64,000 nt of DNA, taken from the NCBI RefSeq assembly GCF_000165835.1, contig NC_014640.1:5704001-5768000 (forward strand), written 5' to 3'. Under the pieces are notes generated by a model, which was not told where the DNA came from, searched no databases, and saw nothing but the letters and a program-made list of their open reading frames with translations. Within the stretch, counting starts at the first letter, position 1; every line of letters begins with the position of its first letter. Source of the DNA: Achromobacter xylosoxidans A8. GTDB taxonomy: Bacteria; Pseudomonadota; Gammaproteobacteria; Burkholderiales; Burkholderiaceae_B. The position numbers were made by a program, and so were the translations under genes. Positions 33,473-42,819 of this stretch are shown here, in pieces.

Positions 33473-35476
33473 ATGCCTGACCAACCAGACCTCACCAAGC
33501 TGATCTTCGGTAAGTTGACCTGGGAAGCCATTCCCTACCATGAACCGATCCTGCTCTTCACCTTCATCGCGGTCGCCATAGGCGGCATCGCGGTAGTGGG
33601 CGCCATCACCTACTACGGCAAGTGGGGCTATCTGTGGCGCGAGTGGTTCACCAGCATCGACCACAAGAAGATCGGCATCATGTACGTCATCCTGGGCATC
33701 GTGATGCTGCTGCGCGGCTTTGCCGACGCCATCATGATGCGCTTGCAGCAGGCGGTGGCTTTCGGCGATTCGGCGGGCTACCTGCCGCCGCACCACTACG
33801 ACCAGATCTTCACCGCGCATGGCGTGATCATGATCTTCTTCGTGGCCATGCCGCTGGTCACGGGGCTGATGAACTACATCGTGCCCTTGCAGATCGGCGC
33901 GCGCGACGTGGCCTTTCCCTTCCTGAACAACTTCAGTTTCTGGATGACCACGGGCGGCGTGATCCTGGTCATGATGTCGCTGTTCGTGGGCGAATTCGCA
34001 CGCACCGGCTGGCTGGCGTATCCGCCTTTATCAGGGATCATGCAGAGTCCCGACGTCGGCGTCGATTACTACATATGGGCCTTGCAGATAGCGGGGGTGG
34101 GCACGCTGCTGTCCGGGGTCAACCTGCTGGTCACCATCGTCAAGATGCGCGCGCCGGGCATGACGATGATGCGCATGCCCATCTTCACCTGGACCGCGCT
34201 GTGCACCAACGTGCTGATCGTGGCCGCCTTCCCGGTGCTGACCGCGGTGCTGGCGCTGCTGTCCATGGACCGCTACGTGGGCACCAACTTCTTCACCGCG
34301 GATTTCGGCGGCAACGCCATGATGTACGTGAACCTGATCTGGATCTGGGGCCACCCCGAGGTCTACATCCTGATCCTGCCGGCGTTCGGCATCTTCTCCG
34401 AAGTGGTCTCCACCTTCTGCCGCAAGCGCCTCTTCGGCTACGCGTCCATGGTGTATGCCACGGTCGTGATCACGGTGCTGTCGTACCTGGTTTGGCTGCA
34501 CCACTTCTTCACCATGGGGTCGGGCGCCAGCGTGAACTCGTTCTTCGGGATCACCACCATGATCATCTCGATCCCGACGGGCGCGAAGATCTTCAACTGG
34601 CTGTTCACCATGTACCACGGCCGCATCCGCTTCGAGGTCCCCATGCTGTGGACCCTGGGCTTCATGGTGACCTTCGTGATCGGCGGCATGACGGGCGTGC
34701 TGCTGGCCGTGCCGCCCGCCGATTTCGTCCTGCACAACAGCCTGTTCCTGATCGCGCACTTCCATAACGTGATCATCGGCGGCGTGCTGTTCGGGCTGAT
34801 GGCAGGCATCACGTACTGGTTTCCCAAGGCCTTCGGCTACAAGCTCGATCCATTCTGGGGCAAGTGCTCGTTCTGGTTCTGGCTGGTGGGCTTCTACGTC
34901 GCCTTCATGCCGCTTTACGTGCTGGGGCTGATGGGCGTGACGCGGCGCGTGAACCACTTCGAGGACATGTCGCTGCAGATCTGGTTCCAGGTGGCGGCCT
35001 TCGGCGCGCTGCTGATCGCCTGCGGCATTGCCAGCTTCCTGATCCAGCTGGTGGTCAGCTACCGCCGCCGCGAATCGCTGCGCGACACCACCGGCGACCC
35101 CTGGGATGGGCGCACGCTGGAATGGTCGACCTCGTCGCCGCCGCCCAACTACAACTTCGCCTTCACGCCGCGCGTGCATGACCAGGACGCCTGGTGGCAG
35201 ATGAAGCAGCACGGCTACCTGCGGCCGCAACAGGGCTTCATTCCCATCCATATGCCCAAGAACACCTGGGCCGGCATCGTGCTGGCGGGGATCAGCGTCG
35301 TCATGGGTTTCGCGCTGATCTGGCACATGTGGCCGCTGGCCGTGCTGTCGTTCGCGGCGCTGATCCTGGTGTCCATCGTTCATACCTTCAACTACAAGCG
35401 CGACTACTACGTGCCGGCCGATGAGGTCGTGCGCGCCGAAGACGCCCGCACAAGGTTGCTAGCGAAAAATGTCTGA
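33473..35476 (+). CDS. cyoB: Cytochrome o ubiquinol oxidase subunit I
   Basis: Catalytic subunit of the bo3 oxidase, 667 residues with about 15 membrane helices. It reduces oxygen with ubiquinol and pumps protons. Visible ligands are His116 in [10 protein letters not shown] for the low-spin haem, [15 protein letters not shown] with the crosslinked His-Tyr of the CuB centre, LHHFFTMG with the other two CuB histidines, and [10 protein letters not shown] for the haem irons. The C-terminal region ([11 protein letters not shown]) is typical of CyoB. The next gene overlaps its 3' end by 8 bases. Confidence 0.97.
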   Translation: MPDQPDLTKLIFGKLTWEAIPYHEPILLFTFIAVAIGGIAVVGAITYYGKWGYLWREWFTSIDHKKIGIMYVILGIVMLLRGFADAIMMRLQQAVAFGDSAGYLPPHHYDQIFTAHGVIMIFFVAMPLVTGLMNYIVPLQIGARDVAFPFLNNFSFWMTTGGVILVMMSLFVGEFARTGWLAYPPLSGIMQSPDVGVDYYIWALQIAGVGTLLSGVNLLVTIVKMRAPGMTMMRMPIFTWTALCTNVLIVAAFPVLTAVLALLSMDRYVGTNFFTADFGGNAMMYVNLIWIWGHPEVYILILPAFGIFSEVVSTFCRKRLFGYASMVYATVVITVLSYLVWLHHFFTMGSGASVNSFFGITTMIISIPTGAKIFNWLFTMYHGRIRFEVPMLWTLGFMVTFVIGGMTGVLLAVPPADFVLHNSLFLIAHFHNVIIGGVLFGLMAGITYWFPKAFGYKLDPFWGKCSFWFWLVGFYVAFMPLYVLGLMGVTRRVNHFEDMSLQIWFQVAAFGALLIACGIASFLIQLVVSYRRRESLRDTTGDPWDGRTLEWSTSSPPPNYNFAFTPRVHDQDAWWQMKQHGYLRPQQGFIPIHMPKNTWAGIVLAGISVVMGFALIWHMWPLAVLSFAALILVSIVHTFNYKRDYYVPADEVVRAEDARTRLLAKNV

Positions 35477-36110
35477 TACCCTGGCCCCCAACCTGCCCGG
35501 CGGCGCCGCGCCGCCCGCGGAGCCCGTGTTCTACGTCGCGGGCGAACACCATCCCAAGAACGGCACCCTGCTGGGGTTCTGGGTCTACCTGATGAGCGAC
35601 TGCCTCATCTTCGCCTGCCTGTTCGCCACCTACGGCGTGCTGGGCCGCAACTACGCGGCAGGCCCGTCCGGCGCCGACCTGTTCGACCTGCCGCTGGTGG
35701 CAGTGAATACCGCGCTGCTGCTGCTGTCGTCGATCACCTACGGTTTCGCCATGCTGGAGATGCGGCGCAACCGGGTCGGCGCCACCCAGCTGTGGCTGGC
35801 CGTGACCGGCATCCTGGGGCTGGGCTTCCTGTCGCTGGAACTGTATGAATTCGCGCACCTGATCCACCAGGGCGCCGGCCCTCAGCGCAGCGCCTTCCTG
35901 TCGTCCTTCTTCACGCTGGTCGGCACCCACGGGCTGCACGTCACCTTCGGCATCGTGTGGCTGGTGACGATGATGATCCAGGTGCAGATGCACGGGCTGA
36001 TTCCCGAAAACCGCCGCCGCCTGATGTGCCTGTCCATGTTCTGGCACTTCCTGGACCTGATCTGGGTGGGCGTCTTCACCTTCGTGTACCTGATGGGAGT
36101 GCTGCCATGA
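35469..36110 (+). CDS. cyoC: Cytochrome o ubiquinol oxidase subunit III
   Basis: Membrane subunit of 213 residues with five helices. [39 protein letters not shown] and [20 protein letters not shown] are hallmarks of CyoC. It overlaps cyoB at its start and cyoD by four bases at its end, so the operon is translationally coupled. Confidence 0.96.
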   Translation: MSDTLAPNLPGGAAPPAEPVFYVAGEHHPKNGTLLGFWVYLMSDCLIFACLFATYGVLGRNYAAGPSGADLFDLPLVAVNTALLLLSSITYGFAMLEMRRNRVGATQLWLAVTGILGLGFLSLELYEFAHLIHQGAGPQRSAFLSSFFTLVGTHGLHVTFGIVWLVTMMIQVQMHGLIPENRRRLMCLSMFWHFLDLIWVGVFTFVYLMGVLP

Positions 36111-36511
36111 CCGCGCATCTGGAGCATCCGGCCGATCATGGCCATGGCGGCCATGACCATCACGACGATGATGACGGCGCCGCCCACGGCACTTTCAAGA
36201 GCTACATGACCGGCTTCGTGCTGGCCGCCGTCCTGACCGCCATCCCGTTCTGGCTGGTCATGGGCCGCGTCTTCACCGAATCCCGCACCACCGCGCTGGT
36301 GATCCTGGCGTTCGCCGTGGTGCAGATCGTGGTCCACATCATCTACTTCCTGCACATGGACACCAAGTCCGAAAGCGGCTGGAACATGTTGGCGTTAATA
36401 TTCACGCTGGTGCTGGTCGTAATCACGCTCAGCGGATCCATCTGGATCATGTACCACCTCGACTCCAATATGATGCCCATGTCTACCCACGACATGCGGA
36501 AAATGCCCTGA
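36107..36511 (+). CDS. cyoD: Cytochrome o ubiquinol oxidase subunit IV
   Basis: Small subunit of 134 residues with three membrane helices (FVLAAVLTAIPFWLVM, VILAFAVVQIVVHIIYFLHM, LIFTLVLVVITLSGSIWIMY). The N-terminal 28 residues are unusually rich in His and Asp (HGHGGHDHHDDDDGAAHG), which may bind metal. The last base of its stop is the first base of the SURF1 start codon. Confidence 0.94.
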   Translation: MTAHLEHPADHGHGGHDHHDDDDGAAHGTFKSYMTGFVLAAVLTAIPFWLVMGRVFTESRTTALVILAFAVVQIVVHIIYFLHMDTKSESGWNMLALIFTLVLVVITLSGSIWIMYHLDSNMMPMSTHDMRKMP

Positions 36512-37290
36512 TGGCCGCAGTAAACGACTCTACTTCCCGCGACACCTCCTCCCGCAATCCGCGCAGCAAGATCACCCTGGTCATCCTGGGGGTGCTTGCT
36601 GTCGCCATTTTCGCGGGCCTGTGCGCCCTGGGCACCTGGCAGGTGCACCGGCTGGCCTGGAAACGCACCCTGATCGCGCAGGTCGAACAGCGCGCCCATG
36701 CGGCGCCCACGCCGGCTCCTGCCCAGGCCGAATGGCCCGCGCTGAGCTCCGACAACGCCGAATACCGCCGCGTCACGGCCACGGGCACCTACCTGTACGA
36801 CCGCCAGACCCTGGTGCAGGCCGCAACCGAGCTGGGCAGCGGCTACTGGGTCATGACCCCGCTGCAGTTGCCCGAAGGCGGCACGGTGCTGGTCAACCGC
36901 GGCTTCGTGCTGCCCGAATGGCGCAAGAGCAAGTCCGCCATCCAGTCCGCGCCCGAACAGGCCAGCGTCACCGGCCTGCTGCGCATGGGCGAGCCCGGCC
37001 ATGGCTTCCTGCGCAACAACGATCCGGCCACCAACCTCTGGTACTCGCGCGACCTGCCCGCCATCGCCGCGGCGCGCGGTCTGACCGACGTGGCGCCCTA
37101 CTTCATCGACGCCGACGCGACGGGCAAGGACGGCAGCGGGCGCACTGCGCCGGTCGGCGGCCTGACCGTGCTGAACTTCCCCAACAACCACCTGGGTTAC
37201 GCCATCACCTGGTACGCCCTGGCGGCCATGGTGCTGGTCGGCGCATTCATCTTCGTGCGCGAGGAAAAGCGGGCGCGCCGCAAGGGCTGA
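36511..37290 (+). CDS. SURF1-family oxidase assembly protein
   Basis: Assembly factor of 259 residues with two membrane helices flanking a periplasmic domain. The N-terminal helix (LVILGVLAVAIFAGLCALGTW) is followed by QVHRLAWKRTLI, and the C-terminal segment NHLGYAITWYALAAMVLVGA is the SURF1 signature. SURF1 proteins help insert haem into haem-copper oxidases. It occupies the place where enterobacteria have cyoE (haem O synthase). Confidence 0.93.
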   Translation: MAAVNDSTSRDTSSRNPRSKITLVILGVLAVAIFAGLCALGTWQVHRLAWKRTLIAQVEQRAHAAPTPAPAQAEWPALSSDNAEYRRVTATGTYLYDRQTLVQAATELGSGYWVMTPLQLPEGGTVLVNRGFVLPEWRKSKSAIQSAPEQASVTGLLRMGEPGHGFLRNNDPATNLWYSRDLPAIAAARGLTDVAPYFIDADATGKDGSGRTAPVGGLTVLNFPNNHLGYAITWYALAAMVLVGAFIFVREEKRARRKG

Positions 37291-37327
37291 GCCTGCCGGC
37301 CGCGGCCGGTGTCCTACAATGAGGGCT

Positions 37328-37376
37328 GGGAACAGCGCTGGGCTACATGCTCGCGTGCTGTTCCCTTTTGTTTTTT
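37328..37376 (+). terminator. Rho-independent terminator of the cyo operon
   Basis: GGGAACAGC and GCTGTTCCC (37328-37336 and 37357-37365) form a 9-base stem with a 20-base loop, followed by TTTTGTTTTTT. It lies between the SURF1 stop and the porin start, only 27 bases before the porin ATG. It could therefore also act in the porin leader. Confidence 0.82.
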
Positions 37377-37402
37377 CCACCCCTCTACAGGAGTCCCCAA
37401 GG

Positions 37403-38509
37403 ATGAAAAAGACGCTGCTCGCAGCCGCAATGTTCACTACTTTTGCAGGCGTCGCTCAGGCAGAATCGTCGGTAACTCTCTATGGTGTCATCGACACCGG
37501 CATCGGCTACAACAAGATCAAAGGCGATGGATACGACGGTAGCAAGATAGGCATGATCAACGGCATCCAGGCCGGGTCGCGCTGGGGCCTGCGCGGCGCC
37601 GAGGACCTGGGCGACGGCCTGCGCGCCGTGTTCAAGCTGGAAAGCGGATTTGACTCGGCCAACGGCCAGCGCGGGCAATCCGGCCGCCTGTTCGGCCGCC
37701 AAGCCACCATCGGCCTGGCCAACGACGCCTGGGGCACGCTGGAGTTCGGCCGCCAGGCCACGGTGGGCTCGAACTACCTCGCCGACATCGACCCCTTCTA
37801 CACCAGCTACACGCAGTCCAACATGGGCCTGGGGTTCAGCGCCGCCAACACCATGCGCTGGGACAACATGGTCATGTACAAGTCGCCATCCATGAGCGGC
37901 TTCGAGTTCGGCGTCGGCTACTCGTTCAATGCGGACGACACGGTGGCGGACCAGACGGGCTTTCGCACCGCCGACAACACCCGCGGCATCACCGCCGGCC
38001 TGCGCTATGTGCAGGGCCCGGTGAACGTCACGCTGACCTATGACCAGTTGAACGGCTCCAATCGCGGCGCCATCGATCATGACGCCACGCCGCGCCAGTA
38101 CGCGCTGGGCCTGTCCTATGACCTGGAAGTGGTGAAGCTCGCCGCCGCCTACGGCCGTACCACCGACGGCTGGTTCGTCGGCCAGGATCTGCCGGCCGGC
38201 ACGCCCTTCAGCGACGAATTCGGCACCAACCGTTTCGTTGACGGCTTCAAGGCCAACTCCTACATGCTGGGCGCCACCATGCCCATGGGCGGCGCCGGCA
38301 GCCTGTTCGCATCGTGGCAGCACGTATCGCCGAACAACGACAAGCTGACCGGCGGCGACGCCAACATGAACGTCTGGAGCGTGGGCTATACCTACGACCT
38401 GTCCAAGCGCACCAATCTGTACGCCTACGGTTCGTACGGCAAGGACTACGCCTTCATCGACGGCCTGAAGAGCACGGCCGCCGGCATCGGCGTGCGCCAC
38501 ACGTTCTAA
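37403..38509 (+). CDS. Betaproteobacterial general porin (OmpC/OmpQ type)
   Basis: Trimeric outer-membrane porin of 368 residues. The signal peptide is MKKTLLAAAMFTTFAGVAQA. The first strand SSVTLYGVIDTGIGYNK is near-universal in this family, and GSRWGLRGAEDLGDGLRAVF follows. The protein ends in GIGVRHTF with the required terminal Phe. AGGAG lies about 9 bases before the start. It is probably transcribed from its own promoter upstream of, or within, the terminator-bearing leader. Confidence 0.93.
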   Translation: MKKTLLAAAMFTTFAGVAQAESSVTLYGVIDTGIGYNKIKGDGYDGSKIGMINGIQAGSRWGLRGAEDLGDGLRAVFKLESGFDSANGQRGQSGRLFGRQATIGLANDAWGTLEFGRQATVGSNYLADIDPFYTSYTQSNMGLGFSAANTMRWDNMVMYKSPSMSGFEFGVGYSFNADDTVADQTGFRTADNTRGITAGLRYVQGPVNVTLTYDQLNGSNRGAIDHDATPRQYALGLSYDLEVVKLAAAYGRTTDGWFVGQDLPAGTPFSDEFGTNRFVDGFKANSYMLGATMPMGGAGSLFASWQHVSPNNDKLTGGDANMNVWSVGYTYDLSKRTNLYAYGSYGKDYAFIDGLKSTAAGIGVRHTF

Positions 38510-38550
38510 AGCAAAGCGGCGGAGCGGCTGCGGGGCCGCCTCCGCCTATG

Positions 38551-38597
38551 GCGAATCCGTCCGATTCGCAGCCTCCTGGTACCGGGCTTTTTTAATA
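38551..38597 (+). terminator. Possible porin terminator region
   Basis: A 7-base stem GCGAATC/GATTCGC at 38551-38569 is followed 23 bases later by a TTTTTT run after GGTACCGGGC. The stem and the U-run are not directly adjacent, so the assignment is tentative. Confidence 0.3.
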
Positions 38598-38644
38598 TCG
38601 CCCGCGAGCCTGACGTCATTCGCATGTACGCCTAGGAGGCTCTC

Positions 38645-39028
38645 ATGCACAAATCGCTCCCCCATGCTCCCGCCGGCCCTGCCGCTGGCACGCTCGCGGT
38701 GTACGCCGCGCTTGCGCCCGACCATCGCCAATTGATCCGGGACACCATGACCCAGGATCTCGACGCGCTGGAACAGGCCGCCGAAAAACCCGACGCCGTC
38801 GCCACGGCCCAGATGCTGCACCGCATACAGGGCGCGCTGCTGGCCCTGCAGATGCGGGCGCCCGCCTCGCACTTCGAAGCGCTGGAAGAGGAGCTTTCGA
38901 CAGGCCTGTCCGCCGCCGCCGCCGCCCGCATCCACGATCAGGCCACCGTCGTGCGGGGCCTCATGGACAGACTGCATGCGTGGCAACCCGCTGCCGTGCA
39001 ATCTTCAGGAAACACGCGTCCCTCATGA
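38645..39028 (+). CDS. Orphan Hpt-domain phosphotransfer-like protein
   Basis: Helical protein of 127 residues with the histidine-phosphotransfer pattern. A helix TMTQDLDALEQAAEKPD is followed by MLHRIQGALLALQM, in which His59 in HRIQG occupies the place of the phosphorylatable His in HxLKG motifs. It lacks kinase and receiver domains. AGGAGG lies about 7 bases before the start. No sensor kinase is nearby, but an RcsB-like response regulator is encoded about 4 kb downstream. Phosphotransfer is inferred, not proven. Confidence 0.72.
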   Translation: MHKSLPHAPAGPAAGTLAVYAALAPDHRQLIRDTMTQDLDALEQAAEKPDAVATAQMLHRIQGALLALQMRAPASHFEALEEELSTGLSAAAAARIHDQATVVRGLMDRLHAWQPAAVQSSGNTRPS

Positions 39029-39062
39029 TCGGCTATCTTTGAAACCAGATCCTGAACGGACC

Positions 39063-40388
39063 ATGACCCCGACCTTCCGCCCCGCGCGCGCTTCCCTTCC
39101 CAACCGGCAACGCCTGTTGCGCATCCTGGCCGCGGCCTTGCTGCCGCTGGCCCTGGCGGCCTGCAACGGCGGCGGCGACGACCATGACGACGAACCCGTC
39201 GCCGTCACGCCTCCCCCCACCGGGGAAACGCCGCCGCCCGTCGAAACCCAGCCGCCTCGCAACACTGCCTACCTCGAAGCCAAGCCGGGCGACGTGATCC
39301 AGGTCCGCATCGAGGAACTGCACCCCACCCAAGCCGCCATCGGCTACGACCAGATCTACTACAAGCTGGGCCGCTGGCAAGGCGACTTCGAGCGCCCGAC
39401 CTGGACCGACAAGCCGGTGCAGCAGCTGGACTACCTCAACCGCACGGTAGGCAAGAAGTTCGACGACTACTGCGAAGACATGGGCGGCGCCGAGCGCGCG
39501 CAGGAATTCCAGAGCATCGCCGAGGCGCGCGCCGCCCGCCTGGACCAGCCCGCCACCTACGCCTGCAAGAACGCCCCCGGCACCAATGCGGCCAACCTCA
39601 AGACCGTGGTGGTCGGCTGGGACGGCAATCTGTATCTGACCGACGGCCACCATACCTTCTCGTCGCTGCGCGAGATCGCCGATGGCGGCCCCAAGCTGCC
39701 GGTCTGGGTCAAGGTGGACGCCAACTACAGCAGCCTGCCCAACGCCGCCGCCTTCTGGCAGCGCATGGTCGACGAACGCCGCGCCTGGCTGCGCGACGGC
39801 CAGAACCAGCCCATCACCGTGGATCAGCTGCCCGCCCGCCTGGGCCTGGCCAGCGCCCAGGAGGCCGGCGGCATGCAGGAGGACCGCTACCGCTCGCTGG
39901 TGTACTTCACCCGCGACGTCGCCTACAGCAACGGCAACCTGCCGGAGTTCGCCGAGTTCCTGTGGGGCGACTGGCTGCGCCGCCAGGCCGCCGGCGGCCA
40001 ACTGCCCGGCCTGGACCAGTACAAGATGATGGCGCCCGCCGCCCCCGCACAGATCCTCGCCGTCAGCACGCTGAACAAGAGCCTGGCGCCTGCCGGCGCG
40101 AGCGACAGCTATGCTGCCGCAGTGCGCGACGCCTCCCTGAAGATGGCGGCGCTCAAGGACGGCGACATCGTCTTCGACGACCGCGACGCCGCCGGCCTGG
40201 GGCGCATCGTCCTGGTGGCCGACGCTGCCAGCGGCTCGCCCACCAAGAAGGCGCGCGACACCCTGGAGGAACTGCCGCGCAACGATGCCAAGGCCGACGG
40301 CAGCCCGCGGGGCGCGGGCAAGCTGTGGTTCGCCGTGAACTACCGCAACTGCGGCAAGCCCGCGGCCGGCACCTGCTGGGGCTGGTAG
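39063..40388 (+). CDS. Lipoprotein with ParB-like nuclease domain
   Basis: Protein of 441 residues. The lipobox LAAC follows the signal sequence near residue 37, then an acidic Gly/Asp tract (NGGGDDHDDEP) and a Pro-rich linker. The folded part begins with KPGDVIQVRIEELHPTQAAI and has DGNLYLTDGHHTFSSLREIA, the ParB-like DGHH motif of the PF08857 family. A lipid anchor means it would act in the envelope, which is odd for a ParB relative. The target is unknown. The ATG at 39063 precedes a basic signal peptide. Confidence 0.82.
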   Translation: MTPTFRPARASLPNRQRLLRILAAALLPLALAACNGGGDDHDDEPVAVTPPPTGETPPPVETQPPRNTAYLEAKPGDVIQVRIEELHPTQAAIGYDQIYYKLGRWQGDFERPTWTDKPVQQLDYLNRTVGKKFDDYCEDMGGAERAQEFQSIAEARAARLDQPATYACKNAPGTNAANLKTVVVGWDGNLYLTDGHHTFSSLREIADGGPKLPVWVKVDANYSSLPNAAAFWQRMVDERRAWLRDGQNQPITVDQLPARLGLASAQEAGGMQEDRYRSLVYFTRDVAYSNGNLPEFAEFLWGDWLRRQAAGGQLPGLDQYKMMAPAAPAQILAVSTLNKSLAPAGASDSYAAAVRDASLKMAALKDGDIVFDDRDAAGLGRIVLVADAASGSPTKKARDTLEELPRNDAKADGSPRGAGKLWFAVNYRNCGKPAAGTCWGW

Positions 40389-40411
40389 GCCGCGGCGCCA
40401 GTCAGCCGGCG

Positions 40412-41017
40412 CTAGGCATCGATCTGCATGGCGGGCCGGGCCTGGACCCGGCCCAGCCATGCCTGCACATGCGGGTGCAAAGCCACCCTGGCGCCCAGAT
40501 AGGCGCTATAGCCGACCACCGAACCCACCACCAGGTCGGCCAGCGAGTAGGCCGCGCCCAACATCCAGGGCTGCTGCGACAGATGGCCGTCCAACACGGC
40601 CAGCAATGCATCCACGTCGTCCAGCACGCGTTCCGCTTCGGCGCCGCCGGGCGCGCCCTCGGCCTGCGTGGCGAGAAACAGGCGCATCACCGCCGCACCG
40701 TAGCTGACATAGGACCAGGCGCACCACGACATCGCCAGCAGGCGTTCGGGCGTGCCGGCGGCAGGCCACAGGCCGCGCTCCACGCCGTAGCGCTCGCCCA
40801 GCCACAGTTGTATCGCCAGGGTCTCGAACAAGGGCGCGCCGTCCACCGTCAGGGTGGGAACCTTGCCGTTGGGGTTCAGGGCCAGGAATTCGGGGCGGCG
40901 CTGCTCGCCCGTCCTGATGTCCACCTTGACGCGTTCGTGCGGCACGGCCAGTTCGGCAAGCGCGCAGGCCACCGGGGTCGCGCTGGACATGGGGTGCCAA
41001 TAGAAGACGATAGACAT
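40412..41017 (-). CDS. Glutathione S-transferase family protein
   Basis: Protein of 201 residues with an N-terminal thioredoxin-like domain (MSIVFYWHPMSSATPVACAL; NPNGKVPTLTVDG; ETLAIQLWLGE) and an all-helical C-terminal domain (MLGAAYSLADLVVGSVVGYS). The ATG at 41017 has GGAG about 10 bases upstream; an in-frame TTG two codons earlier is less likely. It is divergent from a WYL regulator, with an inverted repeat between them. Confidence 0.88.
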   Translation of the reverse strand: MSIVFYWHPMSSATPVACALAELAVPHERVKVDIRTGEQRRPEFLALNPNGKVPTLTVDGAPLFETLAIQLWLGERYGVERGLWPAAGTPERLLAMSWCAWSYVSYGAAVMRLFLATQAEGAPGGAEAERVLDDVDALLAVLDGHLSQQPWMLGAAYSLADLVVGSVVGYSAYLGARVALHPHVQAWLGRVQARPAMQIDA

Positions 41018-41092
41018 GGGCAAATCTCCAATTCAATCAAGGGATGAGCGTCGCGGCCCCTGCCGCTGACTACGGGAGCCACTGTAAAACCC

Positions 41093-41117
41093 ATTGAGGA
41101 CAGATTCCGCCCTCAAT
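41093..41117. promoter_or_regulatory. Operator-like inverted repeat between GST and WYL regulator
   Basis: ATTGAGG-N11-CCTCAAT, a 7-base dyad in the 118-base gap between divergent genes, ends 19 bases before the regulator start. It is a plausible binding site for the WYL/YafY-type protein and could control both genes. Confidence 0.55.
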
Positions 41118-41135
41118 ACGCGTTATCGTGCCTCC

Positions 41136-42119
41136 ATGCTTACTTCCAGCAACCGCCTTCTGCGCCTGTTGTCGCTGCTGCAAACCCGCCGCCACTGGGC
41201 CGGGACCGACTTGGCCGCGACCCTTGTCATCCATCCCCGCACACTGCGGCGCGACATCGACAAGCTGCGCGAGCTCGGTTATCCCATCCATGCCAGCAGC
41301 GGCGTGGCAGGCGGCTATGCCTTCCGCGCAGGGCAAGCCCTCCCTCCCCTGCTTTTGGACGACGATGAAGCCCTGGCCGTGGCGCTCACCCTGCGCACCG
41401 CGGCCACCGGCACGGTGGGCGGCATAGAGGAAACCGCGCTGCGGGCCCTGGTGAAGCTGGAGCAGGCCATGCCGCAGCGCCTGCGCCGCCGGGTCGACGC
41501 CCTGCGCTCGGCCATCGTGCCCATACCGCGCGATGGCACCACCGTCGACGCCACCCTGCTCGCCACGCTGGCGGCCGCCTGCCGCGACCAGTTGCGGCTC
41601 GGCTTCGACTACGCGGACGGCAGGGGCCAAGCCAGCACCCGGCTGGTCGAACCGCAAGGGCTGGCGCATACGGGGTATCGCTGGTATCTGGTGGCCTGGG
41701 ACCCTGCGCGCGACGACTGGCGCACCTTCCGCATCGACCGCATCGCGGGCGCCCCGCAGGTCGGCGCGCATTTCGCGCCGCGGCCTCCGCCCGAAGGCGG
41801 CGACCTGCGCGCCTACGTGTCGCGCTCGGTCAAGATGACGCCGCATCCGGAACCTGCGCGCGTGGTCCTGCACGCGCCGCGCGCCGTCATGGCCGCGCGG
41901 ATCCCGCCCGGCGCCGGCCAGATCGAACCCCTGGACGAAACGCGCTGCCTGCTGCTATGCGCGGTGCCTTCCCTGGACGCGCTGGTGTATTGGCTGATGG
42001 CGCTGGACGTGGAGTTCGAGGTTCTGGCCCCTGCAGCGCTGCGGGACCGCCTGCGGCTGGCGGCCGGAAGGCTGGCTCGCGCCCTGGAAAAAATGCCAGC
42101 GCCCGAAGCCGGGGGATAG
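41136..42119 (+). CDS. YafY-type WYL-domain transcriptional regulator
   Basis: Protein of 327 residues. An N-terminal HTH_11-type winged helix (NRLLRLLSLLQTRRHWAGTD followed by LVIHPRTLRRDIDKLRELGY) leads into a WYL domain with LVEPQGLAHTGYRWYLVAWD and DDWRTFRIDRI, then a WCX-like C-terminus. WYL domains sense small ligands. It is divergent from the glutathione S-transferase gene, the probable target. Confidence 0.88.
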   Translation: MLTSSNRLLRLLSLLQTRRHWAGTDLAATLVIHPRTLRRDIDKLRELGYPIHASSGVAGGYAFRAGQALPPLLLDDDEALAVALTLRTAATGTVGGIEETALRALVKLEQAMPQRLRRRVDALRSAIVPIPRDGTTVDATLLATLAAACRDQLRLGFDYADGRGQASTRLVEPQGLAHTGYRWYLVAWDPARDDWRTFRIDRIAGAPQVGAHFAPRPPPEGGDLRAYVSRSVKMTPHPEPARVVLHAPRAVMAARIPPGAGQIEPLDETRCLLLCAVPSLDALVYWLMALDVEFEVLAPAALRDRLRLAAGRLARALEKMPAPEAGG

Positions 42120-42218
42120 GGGTCGGATTTGGCTGTTTTTCGGGCGATCCCATTCTGTGTATTTCACCCGCGATTCGAGTATCTTGGCTGTTTTCCAAAT
42201 ATTCCAGAAGATCACGCC

Positions 42219-42665
42219 ATGAGCACCGCTCCCAACGCCAGCCTGGGCGCCAGCGCCACGCCCGACGCCGACGCCTTTCTGCAATTCCTGGTCAACCTGG
42301 TGAACAACGGCAGCCAGATCGAGAGCATCGGCGTCACCCTGCAAATGGGCGGCATGCTGGTGTCGGGCTCCATCGTGTCCGGCGCCGACTACTTCGACAG
42401 CTTCGCGGCCAGCTTCACGGGGTCGCTGAACACCGTGGACGAAGCCACCCGCAAGGCCGTGCATGTCTCCCTGGCGGAGTTGGGCGACGTCTTCCGCGTG
42501 CCGCAGCCGGCGGATCCGCTGCCGAACTACATCCATCTCGCCGATGCCCTGTTCTTCACGGCCGATGGCACCCCCATCGCCGGACAGCCCACGCTCTGGC
42601 GCGGGCGCACCAGCGCGGTCGACGGCTTCATCCTGGGCCGCATGCAGGCCGAAGCGGCAATCTGA
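42219..42665 (+). CDS. GvpU-like gas-vesicle accessory family protein
   Basis: Protein of 148 residues. Its core (FLQFLVNLVNNGSQIESIGV followed by TLQMGGMLVSGSIVSGADYF) resembles GvpU, a gas-vesicle accessory protein of Bacillus. The C-terminal part includes YIHLADALFFTADGTPIAG and LWRGRTSAVDGFILGRM. No other gas-vesicle genes are in the window, so it is an orphan member and probably has another role. The start at 42219 has only a weak ribosome site. Confidence 0.7.
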   Translation: MSTAPNASLGASATPDADAFLQFLVNLVNNGSQIESIGVTLQMGGMLVSGSIVSGADYFDSFAASFTGSLNTVDEATRKAVHVSLAELGDVFRVPQPADPLPNYIHLADALFFTADGTPIAGQPTLWRGRTSAVDGFILGRMQAEAAI

Positions 42666-42819
42666 AGCCGCCTGGCGTCAGTTCCCGCCCCGCGCTCCCG
42701 CGCGGGGCGCGCAGCTTCGCAAAAACCACTACGCTATCGGTTTGCCTCCGACCCCAACCCCGAGCCCGACCGCCCTATCTCCGCTTGAAACCAGGGCTCG
42801 CCTGACGGCACTCCCCCGC

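Noticed and set aside
34031..35383. Minus-strand open frame inside cyoB
   Set aside because: cyoB carries all oxidase ligands. The opposite frame is His/Gln-rich without domain features.
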